From a bacterium (GTDB lineage: Bacteria > Hydrothermota > UBA3073 > JACQXS01 > JAQTXJ01), in the NCBI GenBank assembly GCA_028688815.1, contig JAQTXJ010000021.1, positions 1 through 35,213 of the forward strand: a stretch of DNA of 35,213 nt. The letters run 5' to 3'. Both the position numbers and the translations under genes were made by a program. Shown in pieces: positions 1 to 7,678 of the stretch. Position 1 is the first letter of the stretch. Each line of letters opens with the position of its first letter. Below the pieces are notes generated by a model. The model saw only the letters and a program-made list of their open reading frames with translations, ran no database searches and had not been told where the DNA came from.

Positions 1-1653
1 CTCTATTACCGAATTGTGAGGAAATTCAGGCATTAACTTAACGAAAACTCTATTCACGTCAGGCAAACAACTTCTCTTTTCTTCAAAATAAAAAACTACT
101 TTACAATACTTAATCGACTCATTGACTGCATTTTCTGCCGCGTAGGGTTCCGCCTCAAGAGGACTCACTTCAACCTTCTGTTTTGCATTTCCTGCCGAAT
201 CGTATTCCATTTTTGCAGTAATTTTCCCAAAATCTCCAAGCTTATACAGCCTTGCCATCGCATCACAAATATCGTTTTTTTCTATATAACTTCCTTCTCT
301 TAATCTAATCGCTTTGAGAAGCTTCTTTTTCTTGCCCTCTCCCCCATTTAACTCAATAGATGAAATACAATAAATATCGTTTTGGGACAACCCTTCTTTT
401 ATACATATATCTTCTTTGATTTGTTTTACTTGTTTCCCTGCCGCATCATAACCCGCATCTACCATTTTCTTTATTTTCGCTGAAGAAAAATCAAAACCGC
501 CTTCCACGTCTAAATCAATTTTGGCATCGGCGTTATTCCAGCTGCTCTGTAAATAATAATCCCGCGAAATATAAAAAACCTTAAACGCTATGTCCACCAT
601 AGAAAATCCTGAAATGTCTTTGTCTTTTTCTTCCTTACCCATCTTGTAAGGATATACTGCTATAATGTAATCAAAAAACTTGTCCCCATTTTTTATGGTG
701 TTTTGGGGCGCCCTTATAGAATCAAAAGGTATAAACGCATCCACAGGAAGGTCATCTAACACGCCTCCGTCTATATAAAGCTTATCCCCGATTTTCATCG
801 GTTCAAATACCATTGGATATGATCCGCTGGCGCGAGCCGCAGTAGAAACCGTTCCTTTCCGCATTAACTCTATGTTGCCGCCTTTTACGTTCATTAATAA
901 TGCTCCGAAAGGAATATCAAGATTGTCAAAATCAAAACCCGCCCTATAATCGGAAGCCAAAGATAATCCCGTAAACTTATCCGTTAACTTTTGCGCCGTC
1001 CTGAACCCTGATATTTGGTTAAACCATTTATCGGGACGCGACCATCTTATGTCTAAATTTAATCTCGACTCTTTAGGTTCTTCTTTTAATCTTTCCCATA
1101 ATGGGAAACTCTCTCTTGACAACTGGTCCGAGAATAAATCATCCCAGTCTATGTTTTTGCTGATTCTTTCAATGGAATCAGGTGAATACCCGCAGCAATA
1201 AAGCCCTCCAATAATCGCTCCTATACTTGTACCGGTAATTCCGTTTATGGGTATGTTGTTCTCTTCCAGTATCTTCAACACCCCGATATGCGCCATTCCC
1301 CTAATCAATCCCCCACCTAAAACTAACCCGACTTTAATGTTTTTGTGTAAGTCGGGAACATCTTCCCATTTGGAACTTGTTTTCGTAGATTCTTCCGCCC
1401 ATACAGGATTTTCTGTAGGAATCTGTTGTTCCCATATACAATTAGACGAATCCGATGATTTCTTATCAAATTTCAACCTAAAATAACAAGGGAATTCATC
1501 TTTCTCCGCTTCTCCCCTTCTCACCATCTCTTTAGTCGTTTCCACTTTGGGCTGCAATGACTGTGTCATTGCTTCCTTTGTAGTCTTTCCCGCAAACAAC
1601 GGCATTCCCAGTAATACAGCCAATCCTATATAAAAATATGTTTTATAATTCAT
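1..1653 (-). CDS. Patatin-like phospholipase with POTRA domain (PlpD/type Vd-like), 3' part outside window
   Basis: An open frame of 551 codons runs from ATG at 1653 to the left edge without a stop, so the C-terminus is missing. Residues 1-21 form a signal peptide. The patatin domain starts near 106. It has the oxyanion-hole loop GGGLIRG (113-119), the nucleophile elbow GTSIG with Ser143, and DGG with the partner Asp295, so the Ser-Asp dyad is complete. Residues about 428-500 look like a POTRA domain: a strand ending in LNG, a basic helix, RLREG, and RLYKLGDF. Patatin followed by POTRA and then a 16-strand barrel is the plan of PlpD-type (type Vd) autotransporters, which display or release a lipase. 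The barrel would lie outside the window, so that part is inference. The gene is tandem with the next minus-strand genes and lies downstream of 1832-2845. An intracellular RssA-like patatin is unlikely because of the signal peptide and POTRA. Confidence 0.85.
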   Translation of the reverse strand, partial: MNYKTYFYIGLAVLLGMPLFAGKTTKEAMTQSLQPKVETTKEMVRRGEAEKDEFPCYFRLKFDKKSSDSSNCIWEQQIPTENPVWAEESTKTSSKWEDVPDLHKNIKVGLVLGGGLIRGMAHIGVLKILEENNIPINGITGTSIGAIIGGLYCCGYSPDSIERISKNIDWDDLFSDQLSRESFPLWERLKEEPKESRLNLDIRWSRPDKWFNQISGFRTAQKLTDKFTGLSLASDYRAGFDFDNLDIPFGALLMNVKGGNIELMRKGTVSTAARASGSYPMVFEPMKIGDKLYIDGGVLDDLPVDAFIPFDSIRAPQNTIKNGDKFFDYIIAVYPYKMGKEEKDKDISGFSMVDIAFKVFYISRDYYLQSSWNNADAKIDLDVEGGFDFSSAKIKKMVDAGYDAAGKQVKQIKEDICIKEGLSQNDIYCISSIELNGGEGKKKKLLKAIRLREGSYIEKNDICDAMARLYKLGDFGKITAKMEYDSAGNAKQKVEVSPLEAEPYAAENAVNESIKYCKVVFYFEEKRSCLPDVNRVFVKLMPEFPHNSVIE

Positions 1654-1735
1654 TGGTCAGTAACTATATTTATAATTTGAATCTTTGCAACTTAATTCTT
1701 AATTTTTGTTCTTCTATTACTTTCTAATGCTTGCT

Positions 1736-1813
1736 TTTAATCTGCGGGAATCTGCGTCCAAGAATCCTTTGTCTTTTGATTTTTTCTTTGCAACTTTGCG
1801 ACTTTGCGCGGGA
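1736..1813. repeat. Short-period degenerate tandem repeats in the 178-base gap between two minus genes
   Basis: Two 10-base units (aatctgcggg, aatctgcgtc) lie at 1739-1758. Three 8-base units (ctttgcaa, ctttgcga, ctttgcgc) lie at 1786-1809. They sit in the 1654-1831 gap upstream of the patatin gene, which otherwise shows only AT-rich sequence. Confidence 0.7.
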
Positions 1814-1831
1814 TATTCCGTTTTCTGCTTT

Positions 1832-2845
1832 TTATCTATTTTTCACTTCTTTCAATATCACATCAATCTGCTCTGCCAGCTCAATAAGATTCTTTCCCAC
1901 AAACCACTGCCCGTGCGCCTTAACCGAAACCCCGAAAGTGTTATGCCTCTTCAACATCCACGCAATTTCTTTCCCGATTTCCTCTGTTGCATAAGAAAAC
2001 TTAGTTATAACCGGAATATATACGGATTTTAACCTTATATCCGAATGCTCCGAAATCTCTGTCATCCTGTCATTATGAATGTGTATAATGCTCTTGCACA
2101 ACGGATTTTTATCTTTGTGCAGCGTAGAATGTATTACCCAGTGCGGAGCTGATTCCGCAGAAGGCTTTATCAAAGAATCCCCATAATAATAATACTTTTT
2201 ATCCTTCGTTACAATGGGAGTTTCCGAAAACATACTTATCTTGTCTTTTGAAGTGTTTGTAGCCGTGATTATCATAAAGTTTCTGTCTTTGCATTTATAG
2301 AATGAGCTGATTACGATATGCGTCAAAGAAGTCGTAGCTTCCTCTTCAACTAACATTTTTGCGGATTTCTTTATTTCTTCCATCCTCTCAAATATGGAAT
2401 AAAGTTCTTCTTTGCTCAAAGACTCAGGCAAAACACCTTTGTATGCTATCTCCGGAACTTCAATTTTCCCCGGCGTTAAAGCAACTTTGGTTTCTATGAG
2501 TCCCTTTTTCCCAAGACAATCCTTATTTTCAATCATAAGCTCATTTTGATGCCCTTCAAATATATCCCTGACGGAAAGAAGAGTAATTTTAGGATTCTTG
2601 AATTTATTATATATATTCTGAACGGCAAAAAACATCTGTTTAGGAGGGTTTGAGATGCAAGCATCAATATACTCGTATACCGTCATAGGCTTGGTTATGT
2701 AATGCCCATACAAAATCCTGAATTCCCTGTCTTCCCAACCCTTTTTCCCAAATTCTTCCAAACAATTATGTATTTTCTTTCCCCATTCCTTATCCTTCTC
2801 TTGAATCATTATTTTATCCAATTTTATTTTAACCTCATTTTTCAT
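1832..2845 (-). CDS. Class II aldolase/adducin-fold protein
   Basis: This 337-residue protein has no signal peptide and should be cytoplasmic. The C-terminal half carries the metal-site pattern of the class II aldolase/adducin fold: SAESAPHW with Glu231, then HIHND with His255 and His257, then AHGQWFVG with His311. In L-fuculose-phosphate aldolase the equivalent His-x-His, a later His and a Glu bind zinc. The first 170 residues are not a standard part of that family and I do not recognise them; they contain a charged helical stretch around 142-168. The family includes aldolases, epimerases and decarboxylase-like members, so the substrate cannot be named. ATG at 2845 fits the end of the open frame and is followed by a Lys/Glu-rich N-terminus. 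The gene is separated by 178 bases from the patatin gene downstream. Confidence 0.6.
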   Translation of the reverse strand: MKNEVKIKLDKIMIQEKDKEWGKKIHNCLEEFGKKGWEDREFRILYGHYITKPMTVYEYIDACISNPPKQMFFAVQNIYNKFKNPKITLLSVRDIFEGHQNELMIENKDCLGKKGLIETKVALTPGKIEVPEIAYKGVLPESLSKEELYSIFERMEEIKKSAKMLVEEEATTSLTHIVISSFYKCKDRNFMIITATNTSKDKISMFSETPIVTKDKKYYYYGDSLIKPSAESAPHWVIHSTLHKDKNPLCKSIIHIHNDRMTEISEHSDIRLKSVYIPVITKFSYATEEIGKEIAWMLKRHNTFGVSVKAHGQWFVGKNLIELAEQIDVILKEVKNR

Positions 2846-3170
2846 AAATATTCTCCTATTGGTTAGGTAGGGCTTGTTTGGAAGGTGCGTCCCAATCCTT
2901 TTTGTTATTTTTTACCCATCAATTTTCTGTCCTCCGTGTTCTCCATTTTTTTAGTTGGACTTTGTTCCGCAGGGAACTTAGTCCAACTTATCCGGTAGCA
3001 GACCCTTAAAACTTTAGTTTTTAGGGGATTCTATCCAGACTTCTGGACTCCGCTGGGCTCTGTGACCTCTATGGTTTCATCTGTTTTCTGTTGTTTCTCA
3101 CTTCTATGTTTTTTCTCTGTGACCTCTGTGGTTAATCTTTCTGTTCTTAGCGCCCTCTGCGGTGAAAAAA
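2846..3170. repeat. Gene-free 325-base region of hairpins and degenerate CAGAG-type repeats
   Basis: No gene is visible. At 2953-2988 there is a nested inverted repeat: 9-base arms agttggact/agtccaact enclose gttcc/ggaac. A tccaga-ct-tctgga hairpin follows near 3034. On the plus strand the motif ctctgtgacctctRtggtt occurs at 3058 and 3115, and a related gccctctgcggtg at 3152-3164 abuts the stop codon of the radical SAM gene. On the minus strand this reads as the familiar accgcagagg/accacagagg element that recurs between genes in many environmental genomes. Confidence 0.7.
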
Positions 3171-4058
3171 CTACAGCCCTCTGCCCCATTCAGGTTTCAG
3201 AGAATTTCCCCCTTCTTTAATCACCAAATCAATATCTCGCAAAAACTTCTCTTTATCATTTGGAAACCTCCCCGACAATGGCAAATAATTTGATGCGTGA
3301 TTGGTTCGGAAAATACACCCCGAAGAAACATTTATATTCTCTATAATAAGTTTCATTTCTTTAATCATATCAAGAGGTTCTGGCAAAACAAACTTTTTAT
3401 CTTTCCATTCTGTATAAAGTCCTGTCCCTTTTACTATCATCAATGTTAAAAGCGAAAAATAAAGTGGTCTCATAGCCGTTATTGCTTTGCCGGTATCTAT
3501 TGCGTGTTCTTCCCATAACTCCGTCCCCCCTAATCCCAGTAAACCTATGACGGAAACCTTAAACCCTGCATTCTGCGCTTTCTGTACCGCTTCAATCATT
3601 GATTCTACAGTTGTCCCCTTGTGTATTTTTTCTAAAACCTTATTGTTCCCGCTTTCAAGCCCGATATATATCATAGAAAGTTTTTTCCGCACCAAATCCT
3701 TTAGCTCTCTATCTGTTTTCCTCAATATGTCATCCGCATTTGCATAAGTTCCTATTCTTTGAAGTGTAGGAAATCCGGAATTCAACCCATCCAGAATGGG
3801 AACAAGTTTTTCGTTACTCAACACCATTGCATTCCCATCTGCCAGAAAAACCCGTCTCGTATAAGACATATCGTTCTGCGCTTCTCTTATGTCTTTTAAT
3901 ATATCTTCTATTTTCCTCGCCTGAAAAGGTTTATTCAGATAAGTAGGACAAAAACTGCATTTATTATGCGAGCATCCGTAAGTAACCTGCAAGATAAAAC
4001 TCTCCGCTTCGCTCGGCGGTCTAATAACCATCCCTTTATATTTCATTATATTAGCCAC
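3171..4058 (-). CDS. Radical SAM protein with CX4CX2C cluster motif
   Basis: This 295-residue protein holds a cluster motif TYGCSHNKCSFC with Cys29, Cys34 and Cys37. The first spacing is four residues rather than the usual three. Later radical SAM landmarks are present: FLADGNAM (SAM/strand 2 region), YIGLESGNNKVL near 131-142, where the GLESG motif contacts SAM, and a glycine-rich VIGLLGLGG. It resembles the Elp3/HemN-like oxygen-independent group of single-domain radical SAM enzymes found widely in anaerobes, whose substrates are mostly unknown. No B12 domain and no C-terminal TRAM or SPASM cysteine set is visible. It is encoded on the same strand as its neighbours but lies 325 bases from the downstream gene and behind a terminator, so it is probably transcribed on its own. 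Confidence 0.85.
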   Translation of the reverse strand: MANIMKYKGMVIRPPSEAESFILQVTYGCSHNKCSFCPTYLNKPFQARKIEDILKDIREAQNDMSYTRRVFLADGNAMVLSNEKLVPILDGLNSGFPTLQRIGTYANADDILRKTDRELKDLVRKKLSMIYIGLESGNNKVLEKIHKGTTVESMIEAVQKAQNAGFKVSVIGLLGLGGTELWEEHAIDTGKAITAMRPLYFSLLTLMIVKGTGLYTEWKDKKFVLPEPLDMIKEMKLIIENINVSSGCIFRTNHASNYLPLSGRFPNDKEKFLRDIDLVIKEGGNSLKPEWGRGL

Positions 4059-4106
4059 TAATATCTCTCATTTTAATATATATTGTGTCCCCTAAGTAAA
4101 TAAATT

Positions 4107-4141
4107 CTTAAAAAACAAAAGGCAGGTGTTGTTCACCTGCC
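4107..4141 (-). terminator. Rho-independent terminator of the T9SS-cargo gene
   Basis: Read on the minus strand, an 8-base perfect stem (ggcaggtg/cacctgcc, 4141-4121) with a five-base loop is followed by ttttgttttt. It lies 18 bases after the stop codon at 4159. The stem resembles the dispersed GTAGGG-type hairpins elsewhere in the window. Confidence 0.75.
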
Positions 4142-4158
4142 CGAGATAGAAATTATTT

Positions 4159-5034
4159 TCATCTCAATAAAGTAACCTTTCTAGTTGTAGTTTTATCTCC
4201 TATCTGAATTTTTGCAAAATAAATTCCATTTGGCAATTGTTGCTCCAGCTCATCCTTTCCGTTCCATATTCGTCCTTTTAAAAGAGTTTTTACCTTTTTA
4301 CCACTGATGTCGTAAATCACAATTTTCTCAGACCCTTGAAAGTGGCATTCGAATGAGAATGGATTTGGAAAAACTTTTATTTCATGTTCCATGTTGCATA
4401 TTCCGTGTTCCTCTTCTACCGCTTGATTTTCTCCGCAAGAATCAAATGTAACAAGTTGTCCGTTGGAAAATTTCTTAATTTTCAGATTATCTATCAACAT
4501 CCCAAAAGGATAGTTTACAAAATCATCGTTGTAACCAAAGAAAATAGATAAAGTGTCTAAGCTCAAGCAGGCCTTACCATTAGCATCTCGGGGTGTAAAA
4601 AACTCCCAAGAAATCGTTTTCCATATATCACTATAATAAGTAGTAGCATCTGTCGTATATATTTTTCCCTGAGAAATCACGCGGAAATATATATTTACTC
4701 CATGAGAAGAATCTCCAAAGGCCTTGCCATCAAAGACAATTGAAATCGAATCCCCACTAGTGGAAAGATTAAATGCTTTCCAGAAACCAATACTACCCTG
4801 CTCAGCGCCACCGCCAATATTAGAAAATTTCAGGCATTTGGTTCCGCCCGATGGACCAGCACTATCATAAATTTCTATTTTGCCTTTATCTTTAAAATCA
4901 TCCGAAGACATACCATCTTTGATTGTTGGCGATGCAGTAGAATCAATTCTACTCCACCCGCAAACCGATTGTCCAAAAACCGAACTGGAAAATACTGTTA
5001 AAACTATAACTAAAAATAAGTTTTTAAAGAACAT
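4159..5034 (-). CDS. Secreted jelly-roll-like protein with T9SS sorting domain
   Basis: This 291-residue protein starts with a signal peptide (1-21, ending VFGQS). Residues about 25-190 look like a beta-sandwich/carbohydrate-binding-module type fold: alternating short strands, FWKAFNLS near 84, and a terminal IDNLKIKKF typical of CBM-like sandwiches. I cannot name the family. Residues 219-291 form a type A C-terminal sorting domain (VFPNPF, IYDISGKKVKTL, LPNGIYFAKI, KVTLL), which targets proteins to the type IX secretion machinery. The linker near 208-218 is encoded by a heptameric DNA repeat (4383-4410). There is no catalytic motif, so an adhesive or binding role is more likely than an enzyme. 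It probably has its own promoter, because 320 bases of noncoding DNA precede it, and a terminator follows. Confidence 0.75.
   Translation of the reverse strand: MFFKNLFLVIVLTVFSSSVFGQSVCGWSRIDSTASPTIKDGMSSDDFKDKGKIEIYDSAGPSGGTKCLKFSNIGGGAEQGSIGFWKAFNLSTSGDSISIVFDGKAFGDSSHGVNIYFRVISQGKIYTTDATTYYSDIWKTISWEFFTPRDANGKACLSLDTLSIFFGYNDDFVNYPFGMLIDNLKIKKFSNGQLVTFDSCGENQAVEEEHGICNMEHEIKVFPNPFSFECHFQGSEKIVIYDISGKKVKTLLKGRIWNGKDELEQQLPNGIYFAKIQIGDKTTTRKVTLLR
4383..4410 (-). repeat. Four-unit heptamer repeat inside a CDS linker
   Basis: On the plus strand the units are catgttc, catgttg, catattc and cgtgttc, back to back. They encode the linker just before the sorting domain of the 4159-5034 protein. 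Confidence 0.75.
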
Positions 5035-5355
5035 TTATCCCCTATATTACGTTAAACGTCATTGTTTAACTGTATTATACTCTATCATATTTTTACGAAA
5101 ATGTCAATCCTTTTCCCCCTAGTTCCTAAGTAATATAAACCATAAGATGGCATCCTCAAACCCCGCAGGTCTTCAAAACTGCAAATCAATCCCAAATCCG
5201 AGACTTTAATTCTTAAATAAATAGACTTTCCTTGCCAAACTCGGGGGCAACAGTTCCTTTCCTGATAATATCTTTACTTTTACAGTATTTGCATTCTGAT
5301 ATCATCTGTGTTATTGGGGTGTAAAGCACTTAGCAAGTGGGTATTAAAACAACTT
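5035..5355. other. Gene-free 321-base region with operator-like inverted repeat
   Basis: No convincing ORF is present. A perfect 7-base inverted repeat with a six-base spacer (gttaaac-gtcatt-gtttaac) lies at 5051-5070, just upstream of the cargo gene start at 5034. On the minus strand ttgaca occurs at 5107-5102 and tataat at 5079-5074, but their 22-base spacing is too long for a standard pair. A tRNA-Sec-like anticodon arm near 5165-5182 was examined and rejected. Confidence 0.5.
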
Positions 5356-5712
5356 CTATTCTACCGACTTCGTTAATATCCCGGACATTTCTAATACTTT
5401 ATCTGACATCTTCCCGGCTTCTTTTGCCATAATTGTTCTTTTTTCGGATACATTCCACATTTCTTCCCAACTCAATAGCCATAAAGACAACTCTAATTGT
5501 ATGTTTATAAGCGTCTCACTTGCTTCTGGTTCAGTTGAAAAAGCAGCCCATTCTATCATACATCTACATTCTTTTACTATACTTTTAACCACATTTAGAT
5601 GTTTTATATTATCTGAAAATGATTGAATACGGGCAAGGTCAGCCGCTATTCCCCCTAATTTGATAGGTAACGGGTCGTTCAGATACCTTTCTTTAAGGAC
5701 AGATACGTTCAT
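5356..5712 (-). CDS. Conserved small protein partnering DUF5674
   Basis: This 118-residue soluble protein has the conserved features LPIKLGGIAADLARI near 15-29 and a later helix IEWAAF. Similar small proteins, with LGG-AA-LARI followed by an IEW motif and a Trp-rich region, are common in cyanobacteria beside DUF5674 genes; this is recalled, not searched. The start ATG at 5712 lies two bases after the stop of the upstream DUF5674 gene, so the two are almost certainly co-translated. The protein is predicted to be mainly helical, with no catalytic motif and no signal peptide. The tight pairing and small sizes invite comparison with toxin-antitoxin modules, but nothing in the sequence shows toxicity. 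Function unknown. Confidence 0.75.
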   Translation of the reverse strand: MNVSVLKERYLNDPLPIKLGGIAADLARIQSFSDNIKHLNVVKSIVKECRCMIEWAAFSTEPEASETLINIQLELSLWLLSWEEMWNVSEKRTIMAKEAGKMSDKVLEMSGILTKSVE

Positions 5713-5714
5713 TT

Positions 5715-6044
5715 TTATTTTAATAAATATTCTGCAATCTCTTTTACTTTTTCTCTTGTATTAGGATTAAGAAGTTTCATAGATGGATTGCCTTGTTTTG
5801 GTCTGATATTCAACAATGCTTCATACCGAATTTCTTGAGTATCCGGTATCCAGTCTGCACCCCAAATGTTTTCCTGTTGACTGCCATCTTTAATAAGCAC
5901 TGCTTCGCAATCAGCATGCAATTCTCCTCCACCGGCAAGAATTCCTTTTCGGATATCTACCGCTAATTTAATATAAGTCTCTAAAGATTCTAACATTTCC
6001 TTTAATTGTTTTTCGGTAGTATGTGTGCGCAATAAATATATCAT
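5715..6044 (-). CDS. DUF5674 family protein
   Basis: This 109-residue protein matches the DUF5674 pattern as I remember it: YIKLAVDIRKGILAGGGE, then LHADCEAVLIKDGSQQ, then ENIWGADW and LLNIRP. The invariant-looking acidic, His and Trp residues (HADCE, DGSQQ, WGADW) would suit a binding or catalytic site, but no activity has been assigned to the family. It is the first gene of a two-gene unit with 5356-5712, with a gap of two bases. A sigma-70-like promoter lies just upstream. Its close likeness to cyanobacterial sequences hints at horizontal transfer of the pair; this is inference. Confidence 0.8.
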   Translation of the reverse strand: MIYLLRTHTTEKQLKEMLESLETYIKLAVDIRKGILAGGGELHADCEAVLIKDGSQQENIWGADWIPDTQEIRYEALLNIRPKQGNPSMKLLNPNTREKVKEIAEYLLK

Positions 6045-6074
6045 ATATTTTACCTGTTCACATTATAATTGTTT

Positions 6075-6103
6075 ATGTTAAAAAAAATATCACTGACTGT
6101 CAA
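6075..6103 (-). promoter_or_regulatory. Sigma-70-like promoter for the DUF5674 unit
   Basis: On the minus strand a perfect ttgaca (6103-6098) is followed after 17 bases by taacat (6080-6075). The expected start site is about 25 bases before the ATG at 6044. Confidence 0.5.
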
Positions 6104-6207
6104 CTTAAATTATTTTGAAGCAAATAGGAGAATGTGCATTGTTCATCTCCCGTTTCCTCCCACTTCCTTTCAACTTTTCATTTCTAAAAAAATACACTCA
6201 TTAATTC

Positions 6208-7581
6208 TTATTTTACCAGCTTTATAACCTTAAAACAACTTCTTTTTATAGCTGTTTTTACAACAAGAAAATAAACTCCCTGTTTCATATTGGAAGTGTT
6301 TATATCCAATTTTCCTTTTACAAAACTCTCTCTTCCCGTCAAAACAACTCTCCCGCAAATATCATACATCACATATTGTATTTTCTGTTCAACAGGCAAC
6401 AAAAGAGTTATTTTGTTAACAAATATTGAACTCCCTATAGACACGCCTTGTTTGTTTGTTATTTGTTCTTCTATTGCCGGAGGTGCCTCCAAAGCTAAAC
6501 TATGAAAATCTCCCGCAGAAATTTTACTGGCAATTATTCCTATTTGAACGGGAACCTTTACTGTGCTGTCTCCCCCATTCCCTATTTGCCCAAAATCTCC
6601 CTGTCCCCAGACTTGAACATTCGCGTTTGAGAGTAACGCAAGACTGAACATTGAACCTGCAGATACCATTATGGCATTACTTATTCCCGGCACCACAACA
6701 GGCGTATCCGTATCAACAAGGGTTCCATTTCCAAGTTGCCCGCAAGCATTATATCCCCAAGCCTTTACTTTTCCATCCGATAAAACAGCAAGATTATGAC
6801 AACTTCCTGCCGAAACTCCCTTCGCATTATTTATTCCCGAAACTAAAACAGGCGTATCGCTGTCAATACTCGCCCCATTTCCAAGTTGCCCATATTTATT
6901 AAATCCCCATGCTTTTATAGTACTATCCGATAATAATGCTAACCCGTGAAGTACTCCTGCAGAAATTTCTATTGCGTTATTTATCCCGCAAACTACAATA
7001 GGAGTATCGCTGTCAATCTTTGTCCCGTTGCCTAATTGCCCGGAATTATTATACCCCCACGCTTTTATCGTGTTATCGGACAAAAGAGCCATTCCATATT
7101 CCCATCCGGCAGAAATTTTCACCGCATTATTTATTCCAAAAACCGTAACAGGAGTATCCCTGCCAATAGTCGTTCCATCCCCGAGCTGTCCATACTCATT
7201 ATTTCCCCAGGATTTTATCGTCCCATCTGACAAAAGAGCTAAACTGTGTTCACCTTTTGCAGAAATTGCTATAACATTTTTTATCCCGTATACCACAACA
7301 GGGGTATCGCTATCAATCTTTGTCCCATTGCCAAGTTGCCCATCTTCATTATACCCCCATGCCATTACAGTACTGTCTGATAACAACGCCAAACTATGTT
7401 CTCCACCCGCAGAAACAGCAATAGCATTCCATATCCCTGTAATCCGGACAGGCATATATCCATTAGCTTTTGTTCCATTGCCAAGTTGCCCGTAAGCATT
7501 ATATCCCCATGATTCAATTGGCGCCGCATTAATACTCCCGGCTAAAATAAAAGTAATAAAAACAAAAAATATTTTTCTCAC
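6208..7581 (-). CDS. Secreted RCC1-like seven-blade propeller with C-terminal sorting domain
   Basis: This 457-residue protein has a signal peptide (1-19). Seven RCC1-type repeats of about 50 residues follow, each beginning with a WGYN-xxGQLGNGT motif and ending with a VSAG-xHSLALLSD segment, so the repeats make a complete seven-bladed propeller (about 24-360). The seventh blade is the most diverged (WGQGDFGQIGNG). Residues about 375-457 are a diverged type A T9SS sorting domain (IQYVMYDICGRVVLTG, MKQGVYFLVV, KVIKLVK). RCC1 propellers in bacteria are exported repeat proteins, probably binding surfaces or partners; the eukaryotic Ran exchange role does not apply. Blade-to-blade similarity is high at DNA level, so unequal recombination or misassembly of blade number is possible. 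A short, repeat-rich gap of 86 bases separates it from the upstream glycosidase. Confidence 0.85.
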   Translation of the reverse strand: MRKIFFVFITFILAGSINAAPIESWGYNAYGQLGNGTKANGYMPVRITGIWNAIAVSAGGEHSLALLSDSTVMAWGYNEDGQLGNGTKIDSDTPVVVYGIKNVIAISAKGEHSLALLSDGTIKSWGNNEYGQLGDGTTIGRDTPVTVFGINNAVKISAGWEYGMALLSDNTIKAWGYNNSGQLGNGTKIDSDTPIVVCGINNAIEISAGVLHGLALLSDSTIKAWGFNKYGQLGNGASIDSDTPVLVSGINNAKGVSAGSCHNLAVLSDGKVKAWGYNACGQLGNGTLVDTDTPVVVPGISNAIMVSAGSMFSLALLSNANVQVWGQGDFGQIGNGGDSTVKVPVQIGIIASKISAGDFHSLALEAPPAIEEQITNKQGVSIGSSIFVNKITLLLPVEQKIQYVMYDICGRVVLTGRESFVKGKLDINTSNMKQGVYFLVVKTAIKRSCFKVIKLVK

Positions 7582-7601
7582 TTCTTCCCTCTTTACTTTC
7601 T

Positions 7602-7678
7602 ATCCTGTTAATCCTGTCTAATATTCTGTTTAATATGACACTATCTAAACTGTCTACACTATCTAAACTATCTTCTCT
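7602..7678. repeat. 9-base degenerate tandem repeats between RCC1 and glycosidase genes
   Basis: Units atcctgtta and atcctgtct lie at 7602-7619. A second array (atctaaact, gtctacact, atctaaact, then a weaker unit) lies at 7643-7678. The stop codon of the glycosidase gene (7668-7670) falls inside the second array. A matching array lies inside miaB, and relatives of the first lie at 33544-33579. Confidence 0.75.

Noticed and set aside
1247-1486. Plus-strand ORF of 79 codons
   Set aside because: It lies opposite the patatin gene and has no coding features of its own.
5138-5214. Possible tRNA-Sec on the plus strand
   Set aside because: The anticodon arm gcaggtcttcaaaactgc looks right, but it has a bulged G, no T-arm GTTC motif follows and no 7-8 base acceptor stem can be formed; the flanks only pair as taaga/tctta.
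7028-7495. 155-codon plus-strand ORF
   Set aside because: Antisense to the RCC1 repeats; its own repeat pattern only mirrors them.
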